A DNA stretch of 64,000 nt from Promicromonospora umidemergens (GCF_024171995.1 NZ_JAMTCT010000019.1:52288-116287), one strand, 5' to 3'; positions 1-10,523 are shown, counted from the stretch's first letter. The notes: generated from the sequence alone by a model not told the origin. Translations and numbers: made by a program.

Positions 1-687
1 CGCGGGCACCAGCAGGTGGACGAGCACCGAGGAGTACCAGGACCCTGGGCCAAGGACCACCCAGTCGGCGTCGAGCACTGCCTGCACCGCCTCCGGCGAG
101 GCGGGCGGGTCGGCCGGGAGCAGGCGAAGCTGCTCGATCCGGCCCTCGGTGACGGCCACGCGGCTCTGGCCGACAACGGTCTCAAGGGCCGGCTCGGGCT
201 CCGCCGGCGAGGCGGGGTGCCGGACGTCCGCCTCGACCACCAGCGGGACCGACGCCATGGGCAGCACCCGGCCCCGGGCGCCGAGCAGGCGGCCGACCCA
301 GTCCAGGCCCTCCACCTCGTCACCGAGCAGCTCCCAGAGCGCCACGATCAGCAGGTTGCCCATCGCGTGGTTGTCCAGCTCGCCCGACGACGAGAAGCGG
401 TGCTGCAGCATCGCGCTCCAGGTGCGGCCCCACTCGGAGTCGTCGCACAGGGCCGCGAGCGCCATCCGGAGGTCGCCGGGGGGCAGCACGCCGAGCTCGT
501 CGCGCAGGCGGCCGGACGAGCCGCCGTCGTCGGCCACCGTCACGACTGCCGTCAGGCGGTCCGACATGAGACGCAGCGCGGACAGGCTGGCGGACAGCCC
601 GTGGCCTCCGCCCAGCGCGACCACGGACGGGTTCTTGCTCCACTCCGGCGCGGGGACGTCAGGTACCCCGGGGGCGTGCGGGATCAT
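1..687 (-). CDS. yvcK: YvcK/CofD-like gluconeogenesis factor, 3' part missing
   Basis: The first 229 residues are present; the gene runs off the left edge. The product belongs to the YvcK/CofD-like family, which binds UDP-sugars and affects carbon flux and cell-wall precursor supply in Gram-positive bacteria. Visible family motifs are the N-terminal glycine loop ALGGGHG (about residues 24-30), [14 protein letters not shown] and [10 protein letters not shown], then NHAMGNLLI, and [10 protein letters not shown] near the cut end. The ATG at 687 overlaps the rapZ stop in an ATGA, so the two are translationally coupled. In actinobacteria whiA usually follows, but that position lies outside the window. 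Confidence 0.93.
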   Translation of the reverse strand, partial: MIPHAPGVPDVPAPEWSKNPSVVALGGGHGLSASLSALRLMSDRLTAVVTVADDGGSSGRLRDELGVLPPGDLRMALAALCDDSEWGRTWSAMLQHRFSSSGELDNHAMGNLLIVALWELLGDEVEGLDWVGRLLGARGRVLPMASVPLVVEADVRHPASPAEPEPALETVVGQSRVAVTEGRIEQLRLLPADPPASPEAVQAVLDADWVVLGPGSWYSSVLVHLLVPA

Positions 688-1622
688 TCGCGGCCCAGGT
701 CCCGTGCCGAGACGGAGACGAGCTGCCCGCGGGCGCGGAGTCGTTCGGCGATGGCTTCCGAGATGGCGACGGACCGGTGCTTTCCGCCCGTGCATCCCAC
801 AGCGATGGTCACGTAACGCTTCTCCTCGTTGAGGTAGCCGGCGAGCACCGGTGCCAGGGCGTCGACGTAGCGGTCGATGAACTCGACGGCTCCGGGGCGC
901 GCGAGCACGTAGTCGCGCACCGGCTGGTCCCGACCCGTCAGGTGCCGGAGCTCGGTGATCCAGTACGGGTTGGCCAGGAACCGTACGTCCACCACGTGGT
1001 CCGCGTCCAGGGGTATGCCGTACTTGAACCCGAACGAGATGACGTTGACCCGCAGCACCTCGTTGATGTCGTGCGCCAGCCACGCCCGGATCTCCCGGGC
1101 GAGGTCGTGCACGGACAGGTCGGAGGTGTCGACACGCAGGTCGGCCCGAGCAGCCAGCGTGGCGACCACCGACCGCTCCTCGGCGATGCCGTCGAGGATC
1201 CGGCCGTCGCCCTGCAGCGGGTGCGGGCGGCGCACCTGCTCGAAGCGGCGCACCAGGACCTCGTCGCTCGCGTCGAGGAACAGGATCCGGTAGGCCACGC
1301 CGGCCTCCGTCATGTGCACGAGCACCTTGTCCAGCTCCGCGAAGAACTCCCGGCCGCGCACGTCCACGACGACCGCGACGCGCTCGATGCTCGACCCCTT
1401 GGCCATGAGGTCGACCAGGGGCACCAGCATCATCGGGGGCAGGTTGTCGACCACGTACCAGTCGAGGTCCTCCAGCACGGCCGCCGCTCGCGACCGGCCG
1501 GCGCCCGACATTCCGGTGATCACCAGGACCTGCGGCTCGCTCCGGTCGGGGCCGTGCGTGGCTGCCTCGACCTCGGCGATACCGTCGGGTGCGGTGATGG
1601 GTGACGGCTCGGTGTTGCTCAT
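684..1622 (-). CDS. rapZ: RapZ/YvcJ nucleotide-binding protein
   Basis: 312-residue P-loop protein of the RapZ (YvcJ) family. In E. coli RapZ delivers the sRNA GlmZ to RNase E; the actinobacterial role is less clear and it is usually described as an ATP/GTP-binding protein. The Walker A loop GMSGAGRS lies near residue 40, followed by the family pattern WYVVDNLPP, and the C-terminal half has CTGGKHRSV. The ATG at 1622 (MSNTEPSP) is preferred because upstream in-frame ATGs would overlap the uvrC stop. It sits between uvrC (19 bp upstream) and yvcK (4-bp overlap), the order typical of actinobacteria, so it probably shares the uvrC promoter. Confidence 0.93.
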   Translation of the reverse strand: MSNTEPSPITAPDGIAEVEAATHGPDRSEPQVLVITGMSGAGRSRAAAVLEDLDWYVVDNLPPMMLVPLVDLMAKGSSIERVAVVVDVRGREFFAELDKVLVHMTEAGVAYRILFLDASDEVLVRRFEQVRRPHPLQGDGRILDGIAEERSVVATLAARADLRVDTSDLSVHDLAREIRAWLAHDINEVLRVNVISFGFKYGIPLDADHVVDVRFLANPYWITELRHLTGRDQPVRDYVLARPGAVEFIDRYVDALAPVLAGYLNEEKRYVTIAVGCTGGKHRSVAISEAIAERLRARGQLVSVSARDLGRE

Positions 1623-1641
1623 GGACCCAAGCATGCCAGCG

Positions 1642-3588
1642 TCAGCCCTTGAGGGCGGCAACCACCGCCTCCGCCGTCTTGTCCCCCATGCCGCGCACGC
1701 TGGCGATCTCCTCGACGCTGGCGGCCTTGAGCCGTTTGACCGAGCCGAAGTGGGTCAGCAGCACCTTGCGGCGCGCCGGCCCGAGCCCTGGGACGTCGTC
1801 GAGCACGGAGGCGGTCATGCCCTTGCTGCGCCGTCTGCGGTGCTGCGTGATCGCGAACCGGTGCGCCTCGTCGCGGACGCGCTGCAGCAGGTACAGGCCC
1901 TCGCTGGAGCGCTGCAGGATCACCGGGTAGTCGTCGCCGGGCACCCAGACCTCCTCCAGGCGCTTGGCCAGGCCGCAGAGCGCGACGTCGGTGATGCCCA
2001 GCTCGTCCAGCGCCTTCTTCGCGGCGGCGACCTGGGGCGGGCCGCCGTCGACCACCACGAGGCTCGGCGGGTAGGCGAACCGCGCCTTCTCCTCGGAGGC
2101 GTCAGCGGCCACCTCGCCGCCGGACAGCTCCGCGGCCATCTCGACGTCGTTGGACCTGAGCCGGTCGGCGAGGTAGCGCTTGAAGCGGCGCGTGATGACC
2201 TCGTGCATGGCCTGCGTGTCGTCGCGGGCGCCGTCGCCGTCCGAACCGCGGATGCCGAACGAGCGGTACTCGCTCTTGCGGGGCAGCCCGTCCTCGAAGA
2301 CCACCATGGAGGCCGACTGGTAGGTGCCCTGCGTGTGCGAGATGTCGTAGCACTCGATGCGCAGGGGCGCCGACTCCAGGTCGAGCGCCTCCTGGATCTC
2401 CGCCAGGGCCTGGCTGCGGGTCGTCAGGTCACCCGCGCGGCGCGAGCGGTGCACCATGAGCGCGTGCTCGGCGTTCTTGCGGACGGTGGCAGCGAGCTCC
2501 TTCTTGTCGCCGCGCTGCGGCACGCGCACGTCGACGCGTGCACCGCGCAGCCCGCTGAGCCAGGTGCCGACCTGCTCCAGGTCGGGCGGCAGTACCGGCA
2601 CGAGGACCTCGCGAGGCACCGCGTCGCGGGCCTCGGCCCCGTCCACCTCGTCGGCGGCCCCGTAGACCTGCTGCAGCAGGTGCTCCACGAGCTCGCCGTC
2701 AGTGATGTCCTCGACCTTCTCGACGATCCAGCCGCGCTGGCCGCGGATGCGGCCCCCGCGGACGTGGAACACCTGGACGGCGGCCTCGAGCTCGTCACCC
2801 ACGAGGGCGAACACGTCGGCGTCCGTGGCGTCGCCGAGGACCACCGCGTTCTTCTCCGTGGCACGTCGCAGGGCCTCGATGTCGTCGCGCAGGCGGGCCG
2901 CCTGCTCGTACTCCATCTCCGCGGCCGCCTCCCGCATGCGCTGGGTGAGCCGACGCTCGAACTTGGCCGTGTCGCCCGCCATGAAGTCACAGAAGTCCAG
3001 GACGAGCTCACGGTGGTCGTCGACGCTGATGCGGCCGACGCACGGCGCCGAGCACTTGTCGATGTACCCGAGCAGGCAGGGCCGGCCCGACTGGCCCGCC
3101 CGCTTGTAGACGCCGGCCGAGCACGTCCGGATCGGGAAGACGCGCAGCAGGAGGTCGAGCGTCTCCCGGATGGCCCAGGCGTGCCCGTACGGGCCGAAGT
3201 AGCGGGTGCCCTTGCGCTTCGCCCCCCGCATCACCTGGGCACGCGGCACCTCCTCCCCCAGGGTCACCGCGAGGTACGGGTACGACTTGTCGTCCCGGTA
3301 CTTCACGTTGAACCGCGGGTCGTACTGCTGGATCCAGGTGAACTCCAGCGCGAGCGCCTCGACCTCCGTGCCCACGACCGTCCACTCGACGGACGCCGCC
3401 GTGGTCACCATCCGGCGGGTGCGCTCGTGCAGGTTCGCGACGTCCTGGAAGTAGCTCGCCAGACGCTGGCGCAGGTTCTTCGCCTTGCCCACGTAGATCA
3501 CGCGGCCGTGCTCGTCGCGGAACCGGTAGACACCGGGCGCGGTCGGGATCTCTCCCGCCTTGGGTCGATAGGTAGCTGGATCCGCCAT
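1642..3588 (-). CDS. uvrC: Excinuclease ABC subunit C
   Basis: UvrC makes the two incisions around a DNA lesion in nucleotide excision repair after UvrA/UvrB recognition. The 648-residue protein has the full architecture: N-terminal GIY-YIG nuclease (GVYRF near residue 20, [14 protein letters not shown]), a cysteine cluster around residues 140-190, a UvrB-interacting UVR segment ([15 protein letters not shown]), an RNase H-like nuclease ([19 protein letters not shown]) and a C-terminal tandem helix-hairpin-helix ([13 protein letters not shown] and [12 protein letters not shown]). The ATG at 3588 lies only 6 bp after a -10 box that belongs to a damage-type promoter, so the mRNA is probably leaderless. 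rapZ and yvcK follow. Confidence 0.98.
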   Translation of the reverse strand: MADPATYRPKAGEIPTAPGVYRFRDEHGRVIYVGKAKNLRQRLASYFQDVANLHERTRRMVTTAASVEWTVVGTEVEALALEFTWIQQYDPRFNVKYRDDKSYPYLAVTLGEEVPRAQVMRGAKRKGTRYFGPYGHAWAIRETLDLLLRVFPIRTCSAGVYKRAGQSGRPCLLGYIDKCSAPCVGRISVDDHRELVLDFCDFMAGDTAKFERRLTQRMREAAAEMEYEQAARLRDDIEALRRATEKNAVVLGDATDADVFALVGDELEAAVQVFHVRGGRIRGQRGWIVEKVEDITDGELVEHLLQQVYGAADEVDGAEARDAVPREVLVPVLPPDLEQVGTWLSGLRGARVDVRVPQRGDKKELAATVRKNAEHALMVHRSRRAGDLTTRSQALAEIQEALDLESAPLRIECYDISHTQGTYQSASMVVFEDGLPRKSEYRSFGIRGSDGDGARDDTQAMHEVITRRFKRYLADRLRSNDVEMAAELSGGEVAADASEEKARFAYPPSLVVVDGGPPQVAAAKKALDELGITDVALCGLAKRLEEVWVPGDDYPVILQRSSEGLYLLQRVRDEAHRFAITQHRRRRSKGMTASVLDDVPGLGPARRKVLLTHFGSVKRLKAASVEEIASVRGMGDKTAEAVVAALKG

Positions 3589-3594
3589 GCCCCC

Positions 3595-3617
3595 AACCTA
3601 TGCGCTGCCACTGACAC
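3595..3617 (-). promoter_or_regulatory. PafBC/RecA-independent damage promoter of uvrC
   Basis: Read on the minus strand: GTGTCAGTG (3617-3609), an 8-bp spacer, then TAGGTT (3600-3595), then 6 bp to the uvrC ATG. The known mycobacterial RecA-independent damage motif is TTGTCRGTG-N8-TAnnnT; only the first base differs here. The short distance to the start codon indicates a leaderless transcript. Confidence 0.85.
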
Positions 3618-3646
3618 GTGGGAGCGGCCCAGCGACCGGCTCCGGG

Positions 3647-4132
3647 TCAGCCCGAGACGGAGAGCGGCGTGGGCGAGACGTGCACAGGGAAGTTCACCGA
3701 CCGCGCGATGAAGCACATCGCGTGCGCCTTGTGGTGCAGGGCCGCGACATGCTCGTCGGTGGCGAGCTCACCCGCGTCCGCCACGACCTTCGGGTGCAGC
3801 GTCACGTCGGTGAACGCGCCCTCGCCGCGGGCCTCGACCCGCATGGTGCCGGTCGCCGAGTCGCGGTACTCGCGCACGACCAGGCCCGACTCCGCCGCGA
3901 GGTGCAGGAACCACAACATGTGGCACTGGCTCAGGCTCGCGACGAACAGCTCTTCCGGGCTGTTGCGTGCCGGGTCCCCCCGGAAGGCCGGGTCGGACGA
4001 CCCGAGCAGGGGCGGCTTGTGCGGCAGGTCGATCTCGTGGTCCCGTGAGAACGCGGCGTACGACGACGTACCCGTGTCCCCCGCGCCCGTCCACCGCACC
4101 GTCACGGCGTAGTCATGCGTGGCTCCGCTCAT
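3647..4132 (-). CDS. OsmC/Ohr-family peroxiredoxin
   Basis: 161-residue OsmC-like protein, expected to reduce organic or lipid hydroperoxides with a cysteine pair. The peroxidatic and resolving cysteines are visible as Cys70 (SLSQCHM) and Cys140 (AMCFIAR), in the usual relative positions, and the length is normal. The start MSGATHDYAV at 4132 is chosen because the upstream extension is arginine-rich and unlike the family. It stands alone between uvrC and the two-component operon and looks monocistronic. The exact subfamily (OsmC, Ohr or YhfA) cannot be fixed by eye. Confidence 0.88.
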   Translation of the reverse strand: MSGATHDYAVTVRWTGAGDTGTSSYAAFSRDHEIDLPHKPPLLGSSDPAFRGDPARNSPEELFVASLSQCHMLWFLHLAAESGLVVREYRDSATGTMRVEARGEGAFTDVTLHPKVVADAGELATDEHVAALHHKAHAMCFIARSVNFPVHVSPTPLSVSG

Positions 4133-4175
4133 GGGGTCAGCGTAGCGGCTGGTGGTCGGGACCACGTGGTCGGGA

Positions 4176-4853
4176 TCACAGCGCCGCTCCCGGTGGCGTG
4201 GCGGGGAGGAGTCCCCGCCGGTACGCCTCTCCGACGGCGGCCGCACGGTCGCGCACCGCGAGCTTCCCGTAGACGTGCAGGAGGTGCGTCTTGATGCTCG
4301 CCTCGCTGATGAACAGGCGGCGGGCCGCCTCGCGGTTGGACGCGCCGTCGGCTACCAGCGCGAGCACCTCGAGCTCGCGCGCGGTCAGGAGCGCGGGCGG
4401 CGGACGGCGCACCTGGCCCATGAGATGGCCGGCCGCCGCAGGGGCGAGGATCGCCTCGCCGCGCTGCGCCGCCCGGACGGCGGCGGCCAGCTCGTCCGTG
4501 CCCGCGTCCTTGAGGAGGTAGCCCGTGGCACCCGCCGCGACAGCGGGCAGCACGTCCGCCTCGCCGTCGAACGTGGTCAGGACCAGGACCCGGACGTCCG
4601 GTGCGCGCTCGCGCAGCTCCGCCGTCGCCTCCACCCCGCCCAGCACAGGCATCCGGAGGTCCATGAGCACCACGTCGACATCGCCCCGCACCGCCCGGGC
4701 GACGGCCTGCCGCCCGTCGGGCACCTCGCCGACCACGGTGATGCCCGGGTCGTCGGCGAACGCGCCGCGCAACCCGTTGCGCACCACCGGGTGGTCGTCG
4801 GCGATCAGGAGCCGGATCGGGCGCTCCACGGCGGAGCCGTCCTGTGCGCTCAT
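4176..4853 (-). CDS. NarL/LuxR-type response regulator
   Basis: 225-residue response regulator. The N-terminal receiver domain has the acidic pair D19-D20, the phosphorylatable Asp65 (VVLMDLRMP) and the conserved lysine in YLLKDAG. The C-terminal LuxR-type helix-turn-helix begins at LLTARELEVLALVADGASN and includes the SIKTHLLHVYGKL recognition helix region. Its ATG overlaps the stop of the upstream histidine kinase in an ATGA, so the pair is co-translated and almost certainly forms a cognate two-component system. The signal is unknown; the acyltransferase at the head of the operon suggests an envelope-related input. Confidence 0.95.
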   Translation of the reverse strand: MSAQDGSAVERPIRLLIADDHPVVRNGLRGAFADDPGITVVGEVPDGRQAVARAVRGDVDVVLMDLRMPVLGGVEATAELRERAPDVRVLVLTTFDGEADVLPAVAAGATGYLLKDAGTDELAAAVRAAQRGEAILAPAAAGHLMGQVRRPPPALLTARELEVLALVADGASNREAARRLFISEASIKTHLLHVYGKLAVRDRAAAVGEAYRRGLLPATPPGAAL

Positions 4854-6205
4854 GCGCGCCCCTGCCCGGCCCCGGCCGCCCCCGCGGTGGCCTCGGAGCC
4901 CGGCCCATCGGCCGGGACCACGGTGCCCGCAGGGGCGGCCTCGCCGGTCGGGACGCTCGCGCTGACGGCGGCCCCCTCGCCGGGGAGGCTCTCCACGACG
5001 AGGGTCCCGCCGACGCCCGCGAGCCGCTCCCGCATGGCCGTCAGGCCGAAGCTCGGTGTGGTCGCGTCCGGCGAGAAGCCCGAGCCGTCGTCCCGGACGT
5101 CGAGCAGGACGGTGTCGTCCAGGTAGCTGAGAGTCACCCCCACCCGGCTCGCGGCCGCGTGCCGGGCGACGTTGGTCAGGGACTCCTGGGCCGCACGGAA
5201 CAGCGCGACCTCCGCTGCGGGCGGCAGCGGAACGGCGTCGCCGGTGACGTCGCAGGAGCAGACCACGTCGTGGTCCGTCGCCCAGCGCCGGGTCAGGTCG
5301 GCCAGGGCCTCCGGGAGCCGGGAGCTCACCAGCTCACCCGGGTGCATGGACCGCACGGAACGGCGCGCCTCGGCCAGCGAGTCCCGTGCCAGGTCGAGCG
5401 CCCGGTCGACGTGCGGACGCGCCCGGTCCGGGTCGTGCCACACGCGCTGTGCGGCCTGCACCTGGGTGACGATCCCGGTCAGGCCCTGCGCCAGCGTGTC
5501 GTGGATCTCGCCGGCCAGACGACGGCGCTCGTCCGCCACGCCCGCCTCGCGCGCCCGCTCCACGAGCCGGGTGTGCAGCCTCTCGTTCTCGGCGAGCGCC
5601 AGCTCCAGTCGGGTGACCGAGCGCTGCTGCTCGCGCTGCTGCTCCATGCCCCTGACCGAGAGGACGTAGCCGCCCGAGATCGCGACGGTCTGCACGATGA
5701 CGATCAGCACGAGCATGCCGATCGACCGGAGCGTCGCTTCCGGGCTGATCGTCACGAGGTTGATGACGAGCGACGTGGCGAGCACCCCTGCGGTGACCGC
5801 CGCCCACGAGCGCGGGTGGTGGGCCAGGTAGTAGGCGTGGAAGAAGCCGGCGATCACGAAGATCACGAAGTAGTCGTCGAGCGTCGCGAGCACCGCGGCG
5901 AGCGCCAGCAGGCCGGCCAGGTAGACGACGGTCACCACCCTGCCGCGGGCGAGCGGGTCGTGCCGGGTGTGGCCGGCGAAGATCCACCCGCCGGCGAGCG
6001 CGACGAGCGCGAGCTGCACCATCCGGGCGGCCGGGCCGTAGGTCCCTGGGCCCGGTGCGACGAGGCTGAGGAGCAGGGGGACGAGCAGCAGGATCCAGGG
6101 CAGGGCCACCAGGAACGCCTCGAACCGCAGCCAGACGTCCTGCCCGTGCAGGTCGGCGCGCCACTGGCGCGCGGACCAGCGTCGGGGTGTCTCGTCGTCG
6201 TCCAC
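4850..6205 (-). CDS. Sensor histidine kinase (HisKA_3 type)
   Basis: 451-residue membrane histidine kinase of the NarX/DesK-like class that partners NarL-type regulators. About five to six hydrophobic segments fill the first 170 residues. A short coiled coil follows, then the dimerisation/phosphoacceptor motif ERRRLAGEIHDTLAQGL with the phosphorylated His, and an HATPase domain with an N-box (ESLTNVARHA), G1 (DVRDDGSGF) and FGLTAMRERL. The GTG start at 6205 is chosen because GGAGAGG lies 8 bp upstream; an in-frame ATG at 6235 would include that Shine-Dalgarno sequence in the coding region. It overlaps the regulator gene by 4 bp. Confidence 0.93.
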   Translation of the reverse strand: MDDDETPRRWSARQWRADLHGQDVWLRFEAFLVALPWILLLVPLLLSLVAPGPGTYGPAARMVQLALVALAGGWIFAGHTRHDPLARGRVVTVVYLAGLLALAAVLATLDDYFVIFVIAGFFHAYYLAHHPRSWAAVTAGVLATSLVINLVTISPEATLRSIGMLVLIVIVQTVAISGGYVLSVRGMEQQREQQRSVTRLELALAENERLHTRLVERAREAGVADERRRLAGEIHDTLAQGLTGIVTQVQAAQRVWHDPDRARPHVDRALDLARDSLAEARRSVRSMHPGELVSSRLPEALADLTRRWATDHDVVCSCDVTGDAVPLPPAAEVALFRAAQESLTNVARHAAASRVGVTLSYLDDTVLLDVRDDGSGFSPDATTPSFGLTAMRERLAGVGGTLVVESLPGEGAAVSASVPTGEAAPAGTVVPADGPGSEATAGAAGAGQGRA

Positions 6206-6252
6206 CGGATCCCTCTCCTTCCCGTCGTGGTACATCGTGACAGGCGGCGGGT

Positions 6253-7359
6253 TCAGAGCACCCGCCGTGCGCCCGGGATGGCGCGCACCGCCCGTGCGAC
6301 GGCCCAGCACACGGGGAGCGCCGTGACCGCCAGGAGGGCGAACTTCGCGACGGCCGGCGCGTCCATCGGGGCGAGGACCAGGGCGAGCAGCACGAGCACC
6401 GGCCCGTGGACGAAGTACACGGCGTAGGCGTTGTCGGCAAGGAAGCGCAGCGGTGGGACCTGCGCAGCGAACCAGGTGCGGAACAGGACGAGCGCAGCGG
6501 CGGTGAGCCCGAGCGCCATGGCGACCGTCGCCGCGACGGCCACCAGCGACTGCCACGACCCTCCGCCGGCGAAGGTGTCCGGCGAGGTGATCACCACCGC
6601 CAGGTACACCGCGACGCCGGCCACGGCGGCGGCCGCACCCGTCCAGGCGGCCCGCATCGTGAGCGCCTCCAGCCACCCCCGGCGCAGCGCCAGCGTGCCG
6701 AGCCAGAAGAACGTCACGTACAGCGGCAGGTGGTCGGGTGTCGGCAGGCCCACCACGGGCCAGGTGGTCTCGGTCGGCACCATGATGCGCCAGAGCCAGA
6801 CCGCCGCGGTCAGGCCCGCCGCGAAGGCAAGGAACGTCCTCGGCCGGGGCAGGCCCTGCCCAACGACGGGAGCAGCGGGCCGGCCGCGACGCAGGTGCCG
6901 CCACCCGGCGTAGACCAGGGACATGACCAGGAGCGTCTGGACGAACCACATGTACTGCGGGGTCGCGATGTCCGCCCACCAGTGCAGCGGTGACGTCCCG
7001 GCGCCGGCCGAGGGGTAGTCGTGCAGGTTCATCAGCGGGTTCAGCAGGACCAGGAACACCAGCAGCGGGATCCCCAGACGACGCAGCCGGTCCAGGGAGA
7101 ACGCGCGCGCACCCTTGCGGTCGATCGACCCGGGGGCGAACAGGCCCGAGATCGCGAAGAAAGCGCTCATGAACCACATCTGGTTCAGGACGAGGAACAG
7201 GAGGAGCAGGACCGAGGTCGGGCCGCGGCCCGGTTCGTGATACGGCCATACGGGAAGCGGGCTGTAGACGACGGCCGCGTGGTGCAGCACCACGAGAACG
7301 GTCAGCCAGAGACGGAGGTTGTCCACGTACGCCAGGCGGGGCGCGGCCAGTGTGCTCAT
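6253..7359 (-). CDS. Acyltransferase-3 family membrane protein
   Basis: 368-residue polytopic protein with about ten hydrophobic segments. It resembles the acyltransferase-3 (OafA/OpgC/WecH-like) family, which acylates extracytoplasmic sugars or lipids. The N-terminus has the typical LAYVDNLRLWLTVLVVLHHA pattern with the catalytic-type His pair in the first helix, and FLADNAYAVYFVHGPVLV near the end. The start MSTLAAPR at 7359 excludes an arginine-rich, non-family upstream extension. It is 47 bp upstream of the kinase start on the same strand, so a three-gene operon is likely. The substrate cannot be predicted. Confidence 0.85.
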   Translation of the reverse strand: MSTLAAPRLAYVDNLRLWLTVLVVLHHAAVVYSPLPVWPYHEPGRGPTSVLLLLFLVLNQMWFMSAFFAISGLFAPGSIDRKGARAFSLDRLRRLGIPLLVFLVLLNPLMNLHDYPSAGAGTSPLHWWADIATPQYMWFVQTLLVMSLVYAGWRHLRRGRPAAPVVGQGLPRPRTFLAFAAGLTAAVWLWRIMVPTETTWPVVGLPTPDHLPLYVTFFWLGTLALRRGWLEALTMRAAWTGAAAAVAGVAVYLAVVITSPDTFAGGGSWQSLVAVAATVAMALGLTAAALVLFRTWFAAQVPPLRFLADNAYAVYFVHGPVLVLLALVLAPMDAPAVAKFALLAVTALPVCWAVARAVRAIPGARRVL

Positions 7360-7390
7360 GCACCCAGCGTCGCGCCGGGCGGGCCGCCGC

Positions 7391-7464
7391 GGATCGGCCG
7401 CCGGGCCCACCGATCGGTGGAGATCCGGTCAGCCGATCGGTGGACATCGGCCTACCGATCGGCC
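7391..7464 (-). promoter_or_regulatory. Phased CCGATCGG operator-like repeats upstream of the acyltransferase operon
   Basis: Three copies of the palindrome CCGATCGG occur at 7410-7417, 7433-7440 and 7455-7462, and a weaker GATCGG at 7392-7397. Spacings are about 20, 23 and 22 bp, roughly two helical turns, so the sites face one side of the DNA. The first is embedded in a perfect 14-bp palindrome CCACCGATCGGTGG (7407-7420). They lie 33-105 bp upstream of the acyltransferase start. Binding by the adjacent NarL-type regulator is an inference. Confidence 0.5.
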
Positions 7465-7494
7465 GGGGCGGCAGCCGGTCGCGCGCGAGGTGTC

Positions 7495-10440
7495 TCAGGC
7501 CGTTGCGCCCGCCTTGGCCTTCGCGGTCCGCTTGGCCACCGGCTTGCGCTTCGCCGACCCTTTCGCCGGCGAGAGCACCGGAACCTCCCCCGCTCGCGCG
7601 TGCCCGTCGAGGATCTCCGCGAGGTACGTGCCGGTGTGGCTCTCCGGAACGGCCGCCACCGCCTCCGGCGTGCCCTCCGCCACGACGTTACCGCCGCCGC
7701 TGCCGCCCTCCGGACCCATGTCGATGACCCAGTCGGCGTTCTTGATGACGTCGAGGTTGTGCTCGATCACGATGACGGTGTTGCCCTTGTCCGCCAGCGA
7801 CTGCAGGACGCCCAGCAGGCGCCTGACGTCCTCGAAGTGCAGGCCGGTGGTCGGCTCGTCCAGCACGTAGGCCGAACGGCCCGACGAACGCTTCTGCAGC
7901 TCCGCCGCCAGCTTGACGCGCTGCGCCTCGCCTCCGGAGAGCGTGGGCGCGGGCTGCCCGAGCCGCACGTAGCCGAGGCCGACGTCGACCAGCGTGGACA
8001 GGTGACGCGAGATCGCGGGGAACGCCTTGAAGAACTCCGCGGCCTCCTCGATCGGCATGTCGAGCACGTCGGCGACCGTCTTGCCCTTGAAGTGCACCTC
8101 GAGCGTCTCGCGGTTGTACCGCGCCCCGTGGCAGACCTCGCACGGCACGTAGACGTCCGGCAGGAAGTTCATCTCGATCTTGATGGTGCCGTCACCCGCG
8201 CACGCCTCGCAGCGCCCGCCCTTGACGTTGAACGAGAACCGGCCCGGCCCGTAGCCGCGGACCTTGGCCTCCTCGGTCTCCGCGAAGATCTTGCGGATGC
8301 GGTCCCAGACGCCGGTGTACGTGGCGGGATTAGAGCGCGGTGTGCGGCCGATCGGCCCCTGGTCGACGTGGACCACCTTGTCGAGCTCGTCCAGACCCGT
8401 CACGCGGCGGTGCCGCCCGGCCACCCGGCGGGCGCCGTTGAGCTGGTTCGCCATGACCGTGTAGAGGATCGAGTTCACGAGCGTGGACTTGCCCGAGCCG
8501 GAGACCCCCGACACGACGGTCAGCACCCCGAGCGGGAACGACACGTCGACGTCGCGCAGGTTGTTCTCGTGCGCGCCGATCACCGTGACCTGCCGGTCGT
8601 GGTCGATCGCCCGCCGCTCGGCCGGGACCGGGATCGAGCGCCGCCCGGCGAGGTACGCGCCCGTGAGCGAGTCCTTCTTCTCCAGCAGGCCCGCGTAGTC
8701 ACCGGAGTGGATGACGTCTCCGCCGTGCTCGCCAGCGCCCGGGCCGATGTCGACGATCCAGTCGGCCGCGCGGATCGTGTCCTCGTCGTGCTCGACGACG
8801 ATCAGCGTGTTGCCGAGGTCCCGCAGGCGGGTGAGCGTGTCGATCAGGCGGCGGTTGTCCCGCTGGTGCAGCCCGATGGACGGCTCGTCCAGCACGTACA
8901 GCACGCCGACCAGCCCGGAACCGATCTGGGTGGCGAGCCGGATGCGCTGGGCCTCGCCGCCGGACAGGGTGCCGGCGGGGCGCTCCAGCGTGAGGTAGTG
9001 CAGACCGACGTCGAGCAGGAAGCCGAGCCTCGCGTGGATCTCCTTGAGGACCTCGGTGGCGATCTGCGCCTCGCGTACCCCGAGCACGATGCCCTTGAGG
9101 AACTCGGCGGCCTCGCCCACCGGCAGGCGGCTGACGTCGGCGATGGACAGCCCGTCCACCTTGACCGCGAGCACCTCCGGCTTGAGCCGCGCACCGCCGC
9201 ACGTGGGGCACGGCACCTCACGCATGTAGGCCTCGTACTTGTCCTTGGACAGGTCGGAGTCGGTCTCGCGGTGGCGACGCTCCAGGAACGTCACGGCACC
9301 CTCGAACCCGGTCGAGTACTGCCGTTCGCGGCCCCACCGGTTCTTGTACTTGACGTGCACCTTGTGGTCGCGCCCGTGCAGGATCGCCTCACGGGCGCGC
9401 TCGGGCAGGGCCCGCCACGGCACGTCCATGGAGAACTTCATCTCCTCCGCGAGCGCGGTGAGCACACGCTCGAAGTACTCCGACGACGTCTGCGACCACG
9501 GGGCGACGGCGCCGCCGCGCAGCGTCTGCTCGTCGTCCGGCACGATGAGCTCGGGGTCGACCTCCAGCCGGAAGCCGATGCCCGTGCACTCAGGGCACGC
9601 GCCGTAGGGCGCGTTGAACGAGAACGTCCGCGGCTCGATCTCGTCGAGCGCGAGGGTGTGCTCGTTCGGGCAGGCCCGCTTCTCGGAGAACTTGCGGGTG
9701 CGCGTCAGGTCGTCGACGTCTGCGTCCACGAGCTCGATCATCACGAGGCCGTTCGCCAGGGTCAGCGCGGTCTCGACGGAGTCCGTCAGCCGGCGCTGCA
9801 CGCCGTCGCGCGCCACGAGCCGGTCCACGACCACCTCGATGTCGTGCTTCAGCTTCTTCTCCAGCGTGGGCGGGTCGGTCAGCTGCACGACCTCGCCGTC
9901 GACCCGGGCACGCGAGAAGCCCTTGGCCTGCAGCTCCTTGAACAGGTCCGCGTACTCGCCCTTGCGGCCGCGCACCACGGGTGCCAGCACCTGGTACCGC
10001 GTGTTCTCGGGCAGCTCGAGGATCTGGTCCACGATCTGCTGCGGCGTCTGCGACTGCACCTTCTCGCCGCACACCGGGCAGTACTGGGTGCCCGCGCGCG
10101 CGAAGAGCAGGCGCAGGTAGTCGTAGACCTCGGTGATGGTGCCGACCGTGGAACGAGGGTTGCGGTTTGTCGACTTCTGGTCGATCGACACAGCGGGCGA
10201 CAGACCCTCGATGAAGTCGACGTCCGGCTTGTCCATCTGACCCAGGAACTGGCGCGCGTACGCGGACAGGGACTCGACGTACCGGCGCTGGCCCTCGGCG
10301 AAGATCGTGTCGAACGCGAGCGACGACTTACCGGAGCCCGACAGCCCCGTGAAAACGATGAGCCGGTCCCTGGGCAGGTCCAGAGAGACGTTCTTGAGGT
10401 TGTGCTCTCGGGCTCCCGAGACGACGAGACGATTGCTCAC
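7495..10440 (-). CDS. uvrA: Excinuclease ABC subunit A
   Basis: 981-residue UvrA, the damage-recognition ATPase of nucleotide excision repair. Two ABC modules are complete: Walker [15 protein letters not shown] (about residue 31) and [14 protein letters not shown] (about 640), two LSGGEAQR signatures, and Walker B/D-loop motifs [14 protein letters not shown] and [14 protein letters not shown]. Zinc-binding cysteine pairs appear at [22 protein letters not shown] and CEVCHG. The C-terminal tail is lysine/alanine rich. The GTG at 10440 follows a -10 box by 6 bp, so the message is probably leaderless. Confidence 0.98.
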   Translation of the reverse strand: MSNRLVVSGAREHNLKNVSLDLPRDRLIVFTGLSGSGKSSLAFDTIFAEGQRRYVESLSAYARQFLGQMDKPDVDFIEGLSPAVSIDQKSTNRNPRSTVGTITEVYDYLRLLFARAGTQYCPVCGEKVQSQTPQQIVDQILELPENTRYQVLAPVVRGRKGEYADLFKELQAKGFSRARVDGEVVQLTDPPTLEKKLKHDIEVVVDRLVARDGVQRRLTDSVETALTLANGLVMIELVDADVDDLTRTRKFSEKRACPNEHTLALDEIEPRTFSFNAPYGACPECTGIGFRLEVDPELIVPDDEQTLRGGAVAPWSQTSSEYFERVLTALAEEMKFSMDVPWRALPERAREAILHGRDHKVHVKYKNRWGRERQYSTGFEGAVTFLERRHRETDSDLSKDKYEAYMREVPCPTCGGARLKPEVLAVKVDGLSIADVSRLPVGEAAEFLKGIVLGVREAQIATEVLKEIHARLGFLLDVGLHYLTLERPAGTLSGGEAQRIRLATQIGSGLVGVLYVLDEPSIGLHQRDNRRLIDTLTRLRDLGNTLIVVEHDEDTIRAADWIVDIGPGAGEHGGDVIHSGDYAGLLEKKDSLTGAYLAGRRSIPVPAERRAIDHDRQVTVIGAHENNLRDVDVSFPLGVLTVVSGVSGSGKSTLVNSILYTVMANQLNGARRVAGRHRRVTGLDELDKVVHVDQGPIGRTPRSNPATYTGVWDRIRKIFAETEEAKVRGYGPGRFSFNVKGGRCEACAGDGTIKIEMNFLPDVYVPCEVCHGARYNRETLEVHFKGKTVADVLDMPIEEAAEFFKAFPAISRHLSTLVDVGLGYVRLGQPAPTLSGGEAQRVKLAAELQKRSSGRSAYVLDEPTTGLHFEDVRRLLGVLQSLADKGNTVIVIEHNLDVIKNADWVIDMGPEGGSGGGNVVAEGTPEAVAAVPESHTGTYLAEILDGHARAGEVPVLSPAKGSAKRKPVAKRTAKAKAGATA

Positions 10441-10446
10441 ACAGGC

Positions 10447-10469
10447 ATCCTAGGGCGCCTGACCGACAT
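10447..10469 (-). promoter_or_regulatory. PafBC/RecA-independent damage promoter of uvrA
   Basis: Minus strand: ATGTCGGTC (10469-10461), 8 bp, TAGGAT (10452-10447), then 6 bp to the uvrA GTG. Compared with TTGTCRGTG-N8-TAnnnT, two edge positions of the box differ while TGTCGGT and the spacing are exact. Confidence 0.75.
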
Positions 10470-10523
10470 TCGCACGCCTGTTCTATGAACGATCCTGGCA
10501 GACTCGTCACACCCCCGCTGGAG

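Noticed and set aside
1312..3711. Long plus-strand open frame opposite uvrC
   Set aside because: It is a GC-skew shadow of the antisense gene: low-complexity Arg/Leu/Val composition and no domain. Similar shadows lie opposite uvrA, gltB, rpsA and polA.
4850..7447. Single 865-residue kinase fused to an upstream domain
   Set aside because: The upstream half is the out-of-frame shadow of the acyltransferase gene; a Shine-Dalgarno and GTG at 6205 mark the true kinase start.
10479..10492. LexA/SOS box upstream of uvrA
   Set aside because: The sequence reads GTTC-TAT-GAAC, which is the half-sites in the wrong order and spacing for the actinobacterial GAAC-N4-GTTC box. The PafBC-type promoter explains uvrA control better.
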